From DATLFA01 sp039915945 (GTDB lineage Bacteria > Actinomycetota > Acidimicrobiia > Acidimicrobiales > WLNW01), in the NCBI GenBank assembly GCA_039915945.1, contig JBDSMH010000060.1, positions 1-64,000 on the forward strand: a stretch of DNA of 64,000 nt. Direction: 5' to 3'. Numbering within the stretch: the stretch's first letter is position 1; every line of letters starts with the position of its first letter. The translations under genes were made by a program, and so were the position numbers. Shown here piece by piece: positions 25,452 through 34,311 of this stretch. Under the pieces are notes generated by a model, which did not search any database, was not told the origin of the DNA, and saw only the letters and a program-made list of their open reading frames with translations.

Positions 25452-25871
25452 CTACTGCACGGCGTTGAGGATGGCGTCGGGCGTGATCCACCACGGCGGT
25501 AGACGCGGTGGCGTCTTCCAGTAGATGTCGAGCCGCTCGATCAAACCGTCGGTGTTGAGATCCATGATGTTCATGAACTGCATCACCAGATCGTCTTCAC
25601 CTTCGGTGCGAATCGTCTCGATGCACTCGGCAACTGCTTGACGCCCATCGGCCGAGAAGAAGATCTTGCGCGCCTTGAGTGTGTGATGTTCCATACGCCC
25701 GATCACGCCCGACACGAAGCGCAGGTAGTTGACCTTGCCTCGGCAAGTGTCGGCCTCGGTGCCGAACATGCCGTGGCGCTCGAAGTTGTCGGCGATCGTC
25801 GACCCCAAAAGATCCCAGTCGTGCTCGTCGATGCCGCGCCAGAATCGAACGATGACGTTGTCGTCGGTCAT
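25452..25871 (-). CDS. SnoaL-like / NTF2-fold protein
   Basis: A 139-residue NTF2-fold protein: a short helix IVRFWRGIDEHDWDLLGSTI, then NFERHGMFGTEADTCRGKVNYLRF, and strands AECIETIRTEGEDDLVMQFMNIMDL and GLIERLDIYWKTPP. The GLIERLDIYW block is characteristic of SnoaL-like isomerase/cyclase proteins. The substrate is unknown. GGAGGCGGGGC upstream of ATG 25871 supports this start. It is divergent from the DUF427 gene (77 bases). Confidence 0.8.
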   Translation of the reverse strand: MTDDNVIVRFWRGIDEHDWDLLGSTIADNFERHGMFGTEADTCRGKVNYLRFVSGVIGRMEHHTLKARKIFFSADGRQAVAECIETIRTEGEDDLVMQFMNIMDLNTDGLIERLDIYWKTPPRLPPWWITPDAILNAVQ

Positions 25872-25948
25872 GTGCCCCGCCTCCGTGCCGCACTCACGGT
25901 GCCGGCTCTGTGGGAAGGTATCGCATCGGCCGAGGGTTGGGTACAGGC

Positions 25949-26296
25949 ATGAGCACGTCATCTCGCATCACGTTTACGCCCGCAGCCATCCACGTCGTCG
26001 TCCGCGTGGGTGGCGAAACCGTGGCCGACTCGCACCGCCCGGTGGTCCTCGAAGAGATCGGCAACCCGACCCGCTACTACCTGCCCCGCGAGGATGTCCG
26101 CACCGAACTACTACGGCCCACCGATCGAAAGAGCACGTGCCCGTTCAAGGGCCAGGCGTCGTACTGGTCGATCGACGTCGCAGGCACCACACTCGACAAC
26201 GTCGTCTGGAGCTACGAGACACCGATCCCCGACGCCGAGCCCATCACCGGCCTGCTCTGCTTCTACAACGACCGCGTCGACCTCACTGTCGAATAG
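25949..26296 (+). CDS. DUF427 domain protein
   Basis: A 115-residue protein of the DUF427 family, found mostly in actinobacteria. Diagnostic features are GGETVADSHRPVVLEEIGNPTRYYLPREDV and CPFKGQASYWSID, followed by NVVWSYETPIPDAEPITGLLCFYNDRV. The biochemical role is not established; the family has a mannose-6-phosphate-isomerase-like small beta fold. ATG 25949 matches the family N-terminus; longer starts add unconserved residues. It is convergent with the reductase gene at 26329. Confidence 0.88.
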   Translation: MSTSSRITFTPAAIHVVVRVGGETVADSHRPVVLEEIGNPTRYYLPREDVRTELLRPTDRKSTCPFKGQASYWSIDVAGTTLDNVVWSYETPIPDAEPITGLLCFYNDRVDLTVE

Positions 26297-26328
26297 GCCC
26301 CGAGCGGCCTCCAGAGCGTACGTTCAGC

Positions 26329-28293
26329 TCAAATCGCGCGTCCCGCGCCGTGCCCTTCGTAGACCGCATGCTCGATGCCTCTCGGCGCGACACAGTCGCC
26401 GATGCGCGACGCGTCGATGCCGCGATCGTGCAGTGCGGACCACAATTCCTCGACAGGGTCTTGGCCGATCGACAGCACGACACGGTCGACGCCGTCGATG
26501 ATCCGCGACCTACCGCGAAAGGCGTCACGCACCACCACGTGATCGGCGCCGATCGATTCGACGATCGTGGACACGACGATCTCGACCGGACTGTCGCGTA
26601 TCGCCCGCATGAGATCGGGCCGGTCGTGATCGTCGATTCCGTGAGCGAAGACCGCTGCCTGTGTGATCGCTGTCGTACGCACCCCTCGCGCCGCCAGGTA
26701 CTCGACGACATCGGTGCTGTGGTGATAGCCGTGCCCGTCGAGCACGACAACATGCGCGCCGTCATCGCAGGCGCCGCGCAACGCGTCCCATGTCGTAGTG
26801 ACGTGTGCCCGGTCTGATCCTTCGAGCGGGCCCGCGCCGGGATGCCAACCGTGCGTGCGCGGACGCGAGCCGGTGGCGAGGACCACGTCGTCGGGATGCT
26901 CGCCGAGGATTGCGTCGACGGTGGCGTGCTGGCCGAGCACGACGCGAACATCGAGCCGCTCGAGTTCTGCGACGCGCGATTCGACGATGCGGTTGAACTC
27001 CTCACGGCGCGCGTTGCGCACGATGAGTTGCACTTGCCCACCGAGATCGCTGTCCCGTTCGAACAGCGTCACGTCGTGGCCGCGCGTCGCCGCGACCACC
27101 GCGGCCTCGAGGCCAGCCGGCCCACCACCGACGACAACGACGCGGCGCGGCTGCGTTGCCTTCGTTCTCGTCGCGATGCCCCACTCGACCTCGCGGCCGA
27201 CCGTGGGGTTCTGCTGGCACGTGATGGGCCGCCGGTCGCGATTGCGCATGAGGCAGCCCTGGCCCGCGCCCACGCACACCCGCACGTGTCCCGCGAGGCC
27301 CGCACGCGCCTTTTCGGGGAGCTCCGGGTCGGCGATGCTCGCCCGCGTCATGGCCACCATGTCGACGTCACCGCGCTCGATGATCGCTTGGGCGTGCTCC
27401 GGGCGCACGACCCGGCCCGCACCGAACACGGGGATCGACGGCAGGGCGCGCTTGATCGCCGCAGCCCACGGGATGATGCCGCCGAACTCGGTGCCGATGC
27501 TGCCAATCGCCGGCCAACCACTCACATCGAGAAAATCGAGAAGGCCGGTCGCGTGCAATCGTTCGGCCATCTCGATGCCCTCGTCGAGGGTGAGCACATC
27601 CGGCGTCCACGCGCCGTTGACACGGCAGCCGACGACGAACTCGCGACCGACTGCTGCGCGCACGGCCTCGACGATCTCGATCACGATGCGCAGCCGATTG
27701 ACGAGCGAACCGCCGTACTCGTCGTCACGGCGGTTGTAGGTCGAGGTGAGCCACTCGCCGAGCATGTGGGGATGCGCCGCGTGGATCTCGACCCCGTCGA
27801 CGCCGGCGTCACGACACCGCACCGACGTACGGGCAAACGCCGCGATCAAACCCGCAATGTCGGATCGGTCCATCGACTTGGTCATCTCGCCGTGGCCGGC
27901 GGGCATCGATGATGCGCTCCACAGCGGGGCCCAGCCGTCGGGCCCACTGCTGCCGCGCTCGCGACCGTTGTGGTTCAGCTGCACGAATACTTTCGAGCCG
28001 TGGCGGTGGCAGGCATCGGCGATCGCCCGATACGCGTCGGCTGCTTGATCGCCGTACGACGATGGCCGATCGGTGCCCGACTGCGGATGCACCTGCGTCT
28101 GCCCGATGATCTGCAGTCCGAACCCACCGCGCGCTCGTTCTTCGTAGTACGCACGGGCGCGATCGCCGAGAACCGCCCATCGGTGGAACCCGGTGGGATC
28201 TTCCTCGAAGAACATCGTCGCGTGCGCACTCACGAAGAGGCGATTTGCCACGGTGATCGAACCGATGCGCAACGGGTCGAAAAGGTGCTGCAT
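26329..28293 (-). CDS. NADH:flavin oxidoreductase, old-yellow-enzyme/dienoyl-CoA-reductase type
   Basis: A 654-residue enzyme of the 2,4-dienoyl-CoA reductase/trimethylamine dehydrogenase family. Residues about 1-360 are the FMN TIM barrel (FDPLRIGSITVANRLF, VQLNHNGRERG, EIHAAHPHMLGEWLTS, YGGSLVNR). A cluster region follows (CVGAGQGC, then TCQQNP). Residues about 390-654 bind NADH/FAD (VVVVGGGPAGLEAAVVAA, VLATGSRPR). The usual cluster pattern C-x2-C-x3-C-x11-C here has Ala at the second position, a variant also known in demethylase-type relatives. ATG 28293 matches the family start. It probably reduces an unsaturated or N-methylated substrate. It is divergent from an amidohydrolase. Confidence 0.9.
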   Translation of the reverse strand: MQHLFDPLRIGSITVANRLFVSAHATMFFEEDPTGFHRWAVLGDRARAYYEERARGGFGLQIIGQTQVHPQSGTDRPSSYGDQAADAYRAIADACHRHGSKVFVQLNHNGRERGSSGPDGWAPLWSASSMPAGHGEMTKSMDRSDIAGLIAAFARTSVRCRDAGVDGVEIHAAHPHMLGEWLTSTYNRRDDEYGGSLVNRLRIVIEIVEAVRAAVGREFVVGCRVNGAWTPDVLTLDEGIEMAERLHATGLLDFLDVSGWPAIGSIGTEFGGIIPWAAAIKRALPSIPVFGAGRVVRPEHAQAIIERGDVDMVAMTRASIADPELPEKARAGLAGHVRVCVGAGQGCLMRNRDRRPITCQQNPTVGREVEWGIATRTKATQPRRVVVVGGGPAGLEAAVVAATRGHDVTLFERDSDLGGQVQLIVRNARREEFNRIVESRVAELERLDVRVVLGQHATVDAILGEHPDDVVLATGSRPRTHGWHPGAGPLEGSDRAHVTTTWDALRGACDDGAHVVVLDGHGYHHSTDVVEYLAARGVRTTAITQAAVFAHGIDDHDRPDLMRAIRDSPVEIVVSTIVESIGADHVVVRDAFRGRSRIIDGVDRVVLSIGQDPVEELWSALHDRGIDASRIGDCVAPRGIEHAVYEGHGAGRAI

Positions 28294-28356
28294 TTGCCCC
28301 GTGCCTTTCTGTGTCCCGACATCATGCACTAGAACTGTCATGGCAAAGGGGGCCAC

Positions 28357-29475
28357 ATGACGACGACTGCAGCTCGGCAGTACCGGTTGATTTCCGCGGA
28401 CGGGCACTACAACGAGCCCGGTGATCTATGGACATCGCGGGTGTCCGCCAAAGTACGCGACGCCGTGCCGCGAATCGAGTCGCTGGCCGAGGGTGATGCG
28501 TGGGTCATGGCCACCGCCGAGCGACCGATGCCGTTCGGATGGGGTTCGTGCGCGGGCCGGCGCCCCGAGGACCTCGGCCGCTGGTGTCGCTTCGAAGAGA
28601 TCAACGCGGGCAGCTACGACGCCAAGGCGCGTATCGGCGAGATGGACCTCGATGGCGTCGACGGCGAAGTGATCTTCCCCAGCGGCGTCTCGCAGTGGAC
28701 CTCCGGTGTCGCCGACGACGCGGTGCATCTCGAGATGGTGCGGGCCTACAACGACTTCGTTTCGGAGTTCTCGTCCTATGCGCCCGACCGCCTTGCCGGC
28801 GTGGCGATCATCCCCCATCGCGGCGTCGAAAGTTCACTGGCCGAGGTCGATCGGGTATTGGAATTGCCGGGCATCAAGGCATTCCTGCTGCGCTGTTATC
28901 CCAACGGGACCCTCGACATCGAACCCGAAGACGACAAGGTGTGGGCGCGCATCGCCGAGTCGGGCAAGCCCCTGACCATCCACGTATCACTCGGCAACGA
29001 GATGCCGCGCGAGTTGAAGGCGACCGCGCTGCCCGGCACGGTGCACTTCTACGACGCGCCCAATCGCATGCTGCAGTTCATCTTCTCCGGCGTGCTCGAC
29101 CGGTTCCCTTCGCTGACGATCGTGCTCACCGAAGTCGATTGCGGATGGTTGCCGTACTTCTCCGAACAAGCCGACGACAACTACTTGCGCCACTCGCATG
29201 CGGCGCTGCGCAACAAGCGGCTTTCAATGCTGCCGAGCGAGTACATGCAACGGCATTTCCCCGCGGCGTTCGTCACCGACACCTATGCCGTCGACAATCG
29301 CCACCGCGTCGGCGTGCAACGCATGCTGTGGTCCAACGATTATCCGCACATCGTGTCCGACTGGCCGTATTCGTGGAAGACCATCAACGCCACGTTTGCC
29401 GGCGTCCCGAGCGACGAGCGCCACGCCATTCTCGCCGGCAACGCACAGCGCATCTACCGGTTCGGTGAATCATGA
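28357..29475 (+). CDS. amidohydrolase family metal-dependent hydrolase
   Basis: A 372-residue amidohydrolase-2 TIM barrel. SADGHYNEPGDLW near residue 15 supplies the first metal motif, VLTEVDCGWLPYF near residue 262 lies on a late barrel strand, and LWSNDYPHIVSDWPYSW near residue 330 holds the conserved Asp/His. It closely resembles the proteins at 10446 and 35350. AAAGGGGG precedes ATG 28357, so it is translated from a leader. Its stop overlaps the amidase start by four bases (ATGA), so the pair should act in one pathway, perhaps hydrolysing successive amide or ring bonds. The substrate is unknown. Confidence 0.88.
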   Translation: MTTTAARQYRLISADGHYNEPGDLWTSRVSAKVRDAVPRIESLAEGDAWVMATAERPMPFGWGSCAGRRPEDLGRWCRFEEINAGSYDAKARIGEMDLDGVDGEVIFPSGVSQWTSGVADDAVHLEMVRAYNDFVSEFSSYAPDRLAGVAIIPHRGVESSLAEVDRVLELPGIKAFLLRCYPNGTLDIEPEDDKVWARIAESGKPLTIHVSLGNEMPRELKATALPGTVHFYDAPNRMLQFIFSGVLDRFPSLTIVLTEVDCGWLPYFSEQADDNYLRHSHAALRNKRLSMLPSEYMQRHFPAAFVTDTYAVDNRHRVGVQRMLWSNDYPHIVSDWPYSWKTINATFAGVPSDERHAILAGNAQRIYRFGES

Positions 29476-30896
29476 GCAACGCCGCCGTCGACCAAGAACT
29501 GTTGTGGTTGTCGGGTATCGACCAAGCCGAGCTCATACGTACGCGTCAGATCTCGGCGCGTGAGCTCGTCGACGCGACCCTCGCCCGCATCGAGTCACTC
29601 GACGCAAAGGTTGGCGCATTCATCACCGTCAACGCCGAAGAGGCCCGGCGCGAGGCCGCTTACGCCGACGAACATCCGACCGATCGGCCGCTGCACGGCG
29701 TGCCCTTGTGCGTCAAGGACCTCATCGGCACCGCGGGCCTGCGCACCACGCACGGCTCGGCCGTGCATCAGCAGAACGTGCCCGATCACGACGCACCGAC
29801 CGTGACGCGCATGCGCGACGCGGGCGCGATCGTCATCGGCAAGGCCAACACTCCCGAGTTCGGGCTGGCGGCCGAGACGTTCACCATGTTCGGGCCCCGC
29901 GCCTGCAATCCGCACGACCTTTCACGCACGACGGGCGGGTCGAGCGGCGGTACCGCGGCTGCCATCGCCGCCGGCATGAGCGCCATCGGCCTCGGCAGCG
30001 ACGCCGGCGGGTCGATCCGGCTACCCGCGGCGTGGTGTGGCGTGAGTGGGCTCAAGCCGACCTACGGACGCGTTCCGTGCGAAGTGAGTGCCCGGCTCGC
30101 CGACCATCCGAGCGAGACGGTCGGTCCGATGGCGCGGACTGTCGATGACCTCGCGCTGATGATGGACATCATCGCCGGCCATCATCCCGCCGATCCCACG
30201 TCGTCACGGCAGCCGACCGCTCGCTATCTCGACGCGGCGCGCGCCGCCGACGCGCGGCCCGTTGTCGCGTGGGGCACCGATCTCGGCATGGGCGCGGTCG
30301 ACGACGACATCGCCGCCGCGTTGCACAACGCGGCCGGCGCGTTGGCACAGGCGGGGCTGCCCGTTCGCGAATCGACACTGCGCATCACGGGACGGCATCC
30401 GTTCTTCGTGATGTTCGATCTCATCGCCGGCGCAGTGCTCGGTCGGCTCGAAGACATCGCCGACGCGCACTGGGACGAGCTCGCGCCCTACTCGCGCGAG
30501 TTCCTCGACGCCGGCCGCCGCCTCGGCGCGGCCGACTACACGCGCGCGGTCTACGAGGCCAAGCAAGTGCGGGCGCAACTCGACGACGAACTCGAAAAGT
30601 GCGACGTCGTGATGTTCCCCACGACCGCGGTGGTCGCGTGGCCCCACGAACAGCCACCGGCCACCGTCGCCGGTCGTCCGCCCGCGGAGCACGGCGGCAT
30701 CACCTACGGCGGCCTGCCCTTCCTCGCGCTCGCCAGCATCAGCGGCCACCCCGCGATGTCGGTGCCGTGCGGTGTCAACGCGGACGGCCTCCCGCTGTCG
30801 GTGCAACTCGTCGCCCGTCATTTCGACGAGGCCGCACTGCTGCCCGTCGCGGCCCGCCTCGAAGCCGCCTTCCCCTTCACCCGCCCCGCCCTCTAA
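29472..30896 (+). CDS. amidase (amidase-signature family)
   Basis: A 474-residue amidase-signature enzyme. The Ser-cisSer-Lys triad is visible: Lys in VPLCVKDLIGTAG (residue about 80), and the Gly/Ser-rich motif TTGGSSGGTAAAIAAGMSAI with LGSDAGGSIRLPAAW (residues about 155-190) carrying both serines. The C-terminal part ends FNLVARHFDEAALLPVAARL-like, normal for the family. These enzymes release ammonia or amines from carboxamides. It is translationally coupled to the upstream amidohydrolase. The palindrome at 30916-30969 follows. Confidence 0.93.
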   Translation: MSNAAVDQELLWLSGIDQAELIRTRQISARELVDATLARIESLDAKVGAFITVNAEEARREAAYADEHPTDRPLHGVPLCVKDLIGTAGLRTTHGSAVHQQNVPDHDAPTVTRMRDAGAIVIGKANTPEFGLAAETFTMFGPRACNPHDLSRTTGGSSGGTAAAIAAGMSAIGLGSDAGGSIRLPAAWCGVSGLKPTYGRVPCEVSARLADHPSETVGPMARTVDDLALMMDIIAGHHPADPTSSRQPTARYLDAARAADARPVVAWGTDLGMGAVDDDIAAALHNAAGALAQAGLPVRESTLRITGRHPFFVMFDLIAGAVLGRLEDIADAHWDELAPYSREFLDAGRRLGAADYTRAVYEAKQVRAQLDDELEKCDVVMFPTTAVVAWPHEQPPATVAGRPPAEHGGITYGGLPFLALASISGHPAMSVPCGVNADGLPLSVQLVARHFDEAALLPVAARLEAAFPFTRPAL

Positions 30897-30915
30897 CCCG
30901 TGGGCACCCCGAACC

Positions 30916-30969
30916 CGGTTCTTGTGGTGTTCTATAGGCGTATACACGTATAGAACACCACGAGAACGG
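30916..30969. terminator. long palindrome between convergent amidase and MFS genes
   Basis: GTTCTTGTGGTGTTCTATA (30918-30936) pairs with 30949-30967 at every position allowing one G-T, with a partly self-complementary 12-base centre and outer C-G closing. The location between convergent genes suggests a bidirectional terminator; the GTTCTTG tip is shared with other repeats in this window. Confidence 0.7.
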
Positions 30970-30982
30970 CGGCCGAGTACAC

Positions 30983-32380
30983 CTAGTCGGCGGACGGCCC
31001 GGTGCGGATCCAAAAGCCGATGGCGGACAACAAGATGCCGCTGATGCCCATCAAGATGAAGAGGTGTTGGAACGGCGTCAGCGCGGCGGCGCCGGTTTCG
31101 CCCGAGATCAACGTGATCGCGATAGCCACGCCGAGCGCGCCCGCGACGCGCAACACGGTCTGATTGGTGGCGACGGCTGATCCGAGTTCGCTCGTGGGTA
31201 TATCGATCACCGGAATGCCGTGGATGGTCGGCCACGCCAGACCGGACCCGATGCCGAGCATGAACATCGCAGGGAACCACACGCGCGCGAGGTCGGGCGT
31301 GCCGTCGACGAACACGAGCAACCAGAACGAACCGGCGCACCACGAGATACCTGCGGGCACCGCGATCACGCGGTGGCCGAGACTGTCGGCCAATCGTCCG
31401 GAGAACGGCGAGAGCAACGTCACTGTCGCGGCGATGGGCGTCACGAGGGCGCCCGCCTGCACCACGCTGTAGTCCCACACTTGTACGAGGAACAGCACGA
31501 GCCCGAGCGACATCGCGAAGAATCCGGTGCCGAAGCCGATGGACATCAACGCCGCGAGGCGCATGTTGCGATAGCCGAGCAACCGTCGGTTGAGCATGGG
31601 ATTGTGCACGTGGGCCGAGCGCCACAGCAGGTACGCGATCAACAGCGTCCCGCCCACGAGCGAACCCGCGGTGCGGCGGTCGATCCATCCCCACTTGGGC
31701 GTCTGGATGAGCCCGAGGATCCACAGCGTGAGGCCACCCATCAACGCCAGTGCCCCGATCGGATCGGGCAATGGTCCTTTGATCATCTCCTCGGGCGAAC
31801 TCTCGCGGAACGTGCGCGCGCCGAGCACCAGCACGATGGCGCCGATCGGCACGCTGATCCAGAACGCCCACCGCCACGTGCCGACATCGACCACCATGGC
31901 GCCGACGGAGGGGCCGAGCGCCGTCGCGATACCGCCGATACCCGCCCACATCGAAATGGCGGTTGCCCGCCGGCTGACGGGCACGTCGGCCAGCAACACC
32001 GCGATCGTCGCCGGCGTGATGAGCGACCATCCGGCTGCCTGCACGACGCGCGCCGCGATCAGCGCCGGTGGATTCGGTGAGAGCGCACAGGCCGTGCCCG
32101 CCACAGTGAAGATCGCCACGCCGAGCAGCAACATGCGCTTGCGGCCGAAACGCTCGCACGCCACCGCAGCCAAGATGAGCGTCGCACCGGACACGATCGT
32201 GTACGAGTTGAGCACCCAAGACAGTTGCGCCGGCGACACATCGGGAAACGATCGACGCAAGTCGGGAAACGCCACGCTCATGATCGACGCGTTGAGCGAC
32301 GAGATGAAGGTGCACATCGATGCGAGAACCAGCACCATCCATGTATGACGAGAGATCGTCGCGGCCTGGGCGTCGCTCAC
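30983..32380 (-). CDS. MFS transporter, DHA2-type drug/metabolite exporter
   Basis: A 465-residue membrane protein of the EmrB/QacA (14-segment) branch of the major facilitator superfamily. The first segments (VLVLASMCTFISSLNASIMSVAFPDLRRSF), LSWVLNSYTIVSGATLIL and GRKRMLLLGVAIF loop A motif, and the antiporter-like GPSVGAMVVDVGTWRWAFWI motif C are present. It is predicted to export an organic compound using the proton gradient. GTG 32380 is chosen because it overlaps the TauD stop as GTGA; ATG 32404 would overlap by 28 bases. Coupling to the TauD/DHDPS genes implies export of a product or inducer of that pathway. Confidence 0.88.
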   Translation of the reverse strand: MSDAQAATISRHTWMVLVLASMCTFISSLNASIMSVAFPDLRRSFPDVSPAQLSWVLNSYTIVSGATLILAAVACERFGRKRMLLLGVAIFTVAGTACALSPNPPALIAARVVQAAGWSLITPATIAVLLADVPVSRRATAISMWAGIGGIATALGPSVGAMVVDVGTWRWAFWISVPIGAIVLVLGARTFRESSPEEMIKGPLPDPIGALALMGGLTLWILGLIQTPKWGWIDRRTAGSLVGGTLLIAYLLWRSAHVHNPMLNRRLLGYRNMRLAALMSIGFGTGFFAMSLGLVLFLVQVWDYSVVQAGALVTPIAATVTLLSPFSGRLADSLGHRVIAVPAGISWCAGSFWLLVFVDGTPDLARVWFPAMFMLGIGSGLAWPTIHGIPVIDIPTSELGSAVATNQTVLRVAGALGVAIAITLISGETGAAALTPFQHLFILMGISGILLSAIGFWIRTGPSAD

Positions 32381-33258
32381 CGTGCGGCCGCCGGATACGG
32401 CCATTGTTCCCAGGGCGTCTTTTCGCCGAACACCACCCGGCGCAACGTGCGGGGTTTGGTCTCGTGCAGTTTGCGGCGCGCGTGTTGCACGACCAGGTTG
32501 TCCCACACGACGAGGTCGTCGGTCTGCCAGTGATGTTCGTAGATGTTGACGGGGTCGTAGAGCCGTTGGAACAACTCGTCGAGCAGTGCGTCGCCGTCAC
32601 GGCGGTCGAGGCCCAGTATCTCGACGGTCATCATCTCGTTGACATACACGCAGGACTCACCGGTGACGGGGTGCGGTACGACGATCGGGTGCACGGTGCG
32701 GGGCCACGTGGGGTCGAGCGCGTCGCGTACGTCACGCGCCGACACGGCCTGGTCACTGGTCGTCGTGTAGTTGCCGGCGAAAAGTCCTTGCAACCCGATG
32801 AGTCGTTGCTGCGTGTGCCGCGGCAGTTGCAGATACGCGAGACGGCCGTTGGAGAATCGCGTCGGCGACTGTTCGTCGGCGACGTCGATCGCGTAGAGCG
32901 ACAATCCGCCGAGCGGTGTCGCAACATGCGCGAGGTCGTGATGGAATGCCAGCTCGAACGAGCCGAGCCCACCGTCGGCCGCGACGTTGGACACGAACGT
33001 CACCATCGGTAGGTCACCGGCCGGGTGATCGTTGACGACCACGCGGGGACCCTGCGGAAGCACACGGCCGAAGCAACCGACCAGATCGACGTGCTCGGCT
33101 TCGCTCCACTCGCCCCGCAACACCAGCAGGTGGTGTTCCGCCAGCAGATCGCGCAGCACTCGAGCGACAGACGCGCCGAGAGGACCGGGCCCGCGAGCGA
33201 TGTCGACCGCCGCGCCGAACGGCGCGCCGGTCAGTCGCTGCGCCCGCACCTTTGGCAT
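32377..33258 (-). CDS. TauD/TfdA family Fe(II)/2-oxoglutarate dioxygenase
   Basis: A 293-residue member of the taurine/2,4-D dioxygenase family. The facial triad is seen as FHHDLAH (His-x-Asp, residues about 103-109) and the distal His in NLVVQHARRKLHE (about residue 255), with the 2-oxoglutarate-binding Arg in the following PRTLRRVVFGE. LVLRGEWSEAEHVDLVGCFGRVLPQGP is the conserved N-terminal block. It hydroxylates or cleaves an organic substrate, releasing succinate and CO2; the substrate is unknown. Start ATG 33258 follows GAGGGGG. It is first or second in a minus-strand group with the DHDPS-like and MFS genes. Confidence 0.9.
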   Translation of the reverse strand: MPKVRAQRLTGAPFGAAVDIARGPGPLGASVARVLRDLLAEHHLLVLRGEWSEAEHVDLVGCFGRVLPQGPRVVVNDHPAGDLPMVTFVSNVAADGGLGSFELAFHHDLAHVATPLGGLSLYAIDVADEQSPTRFSNGRLAYLQLPRHTQQRLIGLQGLFAGNYTTTSDQAVSARDVRDALDPTWPRTVHPIVVPHPVTGESCVYVNEMMTVEILGLDRRDGDALLDELFQRLYDPVNIYEHHWQTDDLVVWDNLVVQHARRKLHETKPRTLRRVVFGEKTPWEQWPYPAAAR

Positions 33259-33284
33259 GTCGCCCCCTCGATCCCCCGTCGCCG

Positions 33285-34244
33285 TCAGTCCTGTCGCGAT
33301 CGGCTGCGCGCGGCTGCCTCGGCTTCGAGTTCGAGCGTACCGAGGCGAGCGAAGGCCGATCGCATTTTGTCGACGGTCGCGTCATCGACCGGCACGCGAG
33401 GATGTCGCGGCGCGCCGACGTCGTAGCCGAGTGCCTTCAACGCCGCCTTCGGGCCGTCGGCAGACACACGGCGAGCCATGTCGATCACGTCGGTGAGTCG
33501 CAGAACGTGCGCATAGGTCTCGGAGGCACGGGCGACATCGCCGGCCACGAACGCATCGACCAGCGATTGGCACAAGTGCGGCACCTGATTGGTCTCGGTC
33601 ACTTGCGCGCCCCACGCGCCCAGCGCCAAACCGCTCAAGATGTTGTGCATGCCGACGTAGATCTTGATGGTGTCCGGGATGGTGTCCCTCAGCTCGACGA
33701 GATAGCTCATCGTCGGGCCGAACGGGATGTTCACCAATTTGATCTGCGGATAGTCGCGACACAGCGCGGTTACGAGCGAACACGGCGCGAGGTAACCCAC
33801 CGCAGCGTGAATCGAGATGCCCACGGGATGCTCGATCGCTTCGAGCAGATCACGGAAATACATCTCTTGCTCGGCGAGCACCGGCACGCGGCCGTGGCCG
33901 GCATCGAGTTGATAGAACTGCACGAGGTCGGCCCCGGCGTCGATCGCCTGACGCGACTTTTCGAGCATCTCGTTCGCCGACCGGGCTTCGGGCGGGTTGC
34001 AGTACACGGGCACTTTACCCTTGCATTCTTCGACGCCGATGCGATAGAGCTGCGCCAGCTCGTCGATGGTGAGCGCGCGGCCTTCGCCCGAACCACCGCT
34101 ACCGAGATAGACGCCGACACCGGCATCGATCTGACGCTGCAGATGTGCTCGTATGCCCGCCTCATCGAGGCGCCCCCGATAATCCATCGGCGTCACGACC
34201 ATGCTGAACATGGTGGGCTTGCCCGGATGACTGAACTCACTCAC
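33285..34244 (-). CDS. dihydrodipicolinate synthase family aldolase/lyase
   Basis: A 319-residue class I aldolase of the DHDPS/NAL family. GSGGSGEGRALTIDE (residues about 49-63) corresponds to the GTTGE-type pyruvate-binding loop, HAAVGYLAP holds the usual Tyr region, and the Schiff-base Lys is in YPQIKLVNIPFG (residue about 175). Substrates in this family are pyruvate-derived hydroxy acids. Because it sits beside a TauD dioxygenase and an exporter, a catabolic hydratase-aldolase role is more likely than lysine synthesis. GTG 34244 has TAGGGGG upstream. A 22-base inverted repeat (34260-34281) lies before it. Confidence 0.85.
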   Translation of the reverse strand: MSEFSHPGKPTMFSMVVTPMDYRGRLDEAGIRAHLQRQIDAGVGVYLGSGGSGEGRALTIDELAQLYRIGVEECKGKVPVYCNPPEARSANEMLEKSRQAIDAGADLVQFYQLDAGHGRVPVLAEQEMYFRDLLEAIEHPVGISIHAAVGYLAPCSLVTALCRDYPQIKLVNIPFGPTMSYLVELRDTIPDTIKIYVGMHNILSGLALGAWGAQVTETNQVPHLCQSLVDAFVAGDVARASETYAHVLRLTDVIDMARRVSADGPKAALKALGYDVGAPRHPRVPVDDATVDKMRSAFARLGTLELEAEAAARSRSRQD

Positions 34245-34259
34245 ATCGACCCCCTACGT

Positions 34260-34281
34260 CAGGACATCACGCGACGTCCTG
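34260..34281. repeat. inverted repeat upstream of the DHDPS-like gene
   Basis: CAGGAC and GTCCTG are 6-base inverted arms with a 10-base spacer, 16 bases before the GTG start. It may be an operator for the minus-strand catabolic group. Confidence 0.35.
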
Positions 34282-34291
34282 GCGCAGGGAA

Positions 34292-34311
34292 CCGTTGCGG
34301 CGGAGCCGCAC
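34292..34311 (-). repeat. partial copy of the double-hairpin repeat
   Basis: On the minus strand GTGCGGCTCCGCCGCAACGG is identical to the first hairpin of the repeats at 60088 and 62352. The second hairpin is absent. It touches the stop codon of the PRC-barrel gene. Confidence 0.6.

Noticed and set aside
30204..32600. 798-codon minus-strand open frame across the amidase and MFS genes
   Set aside because: Composition is Arg/Asp-rich and domain-free; both real genes in this span are clearly conserved in other frames.
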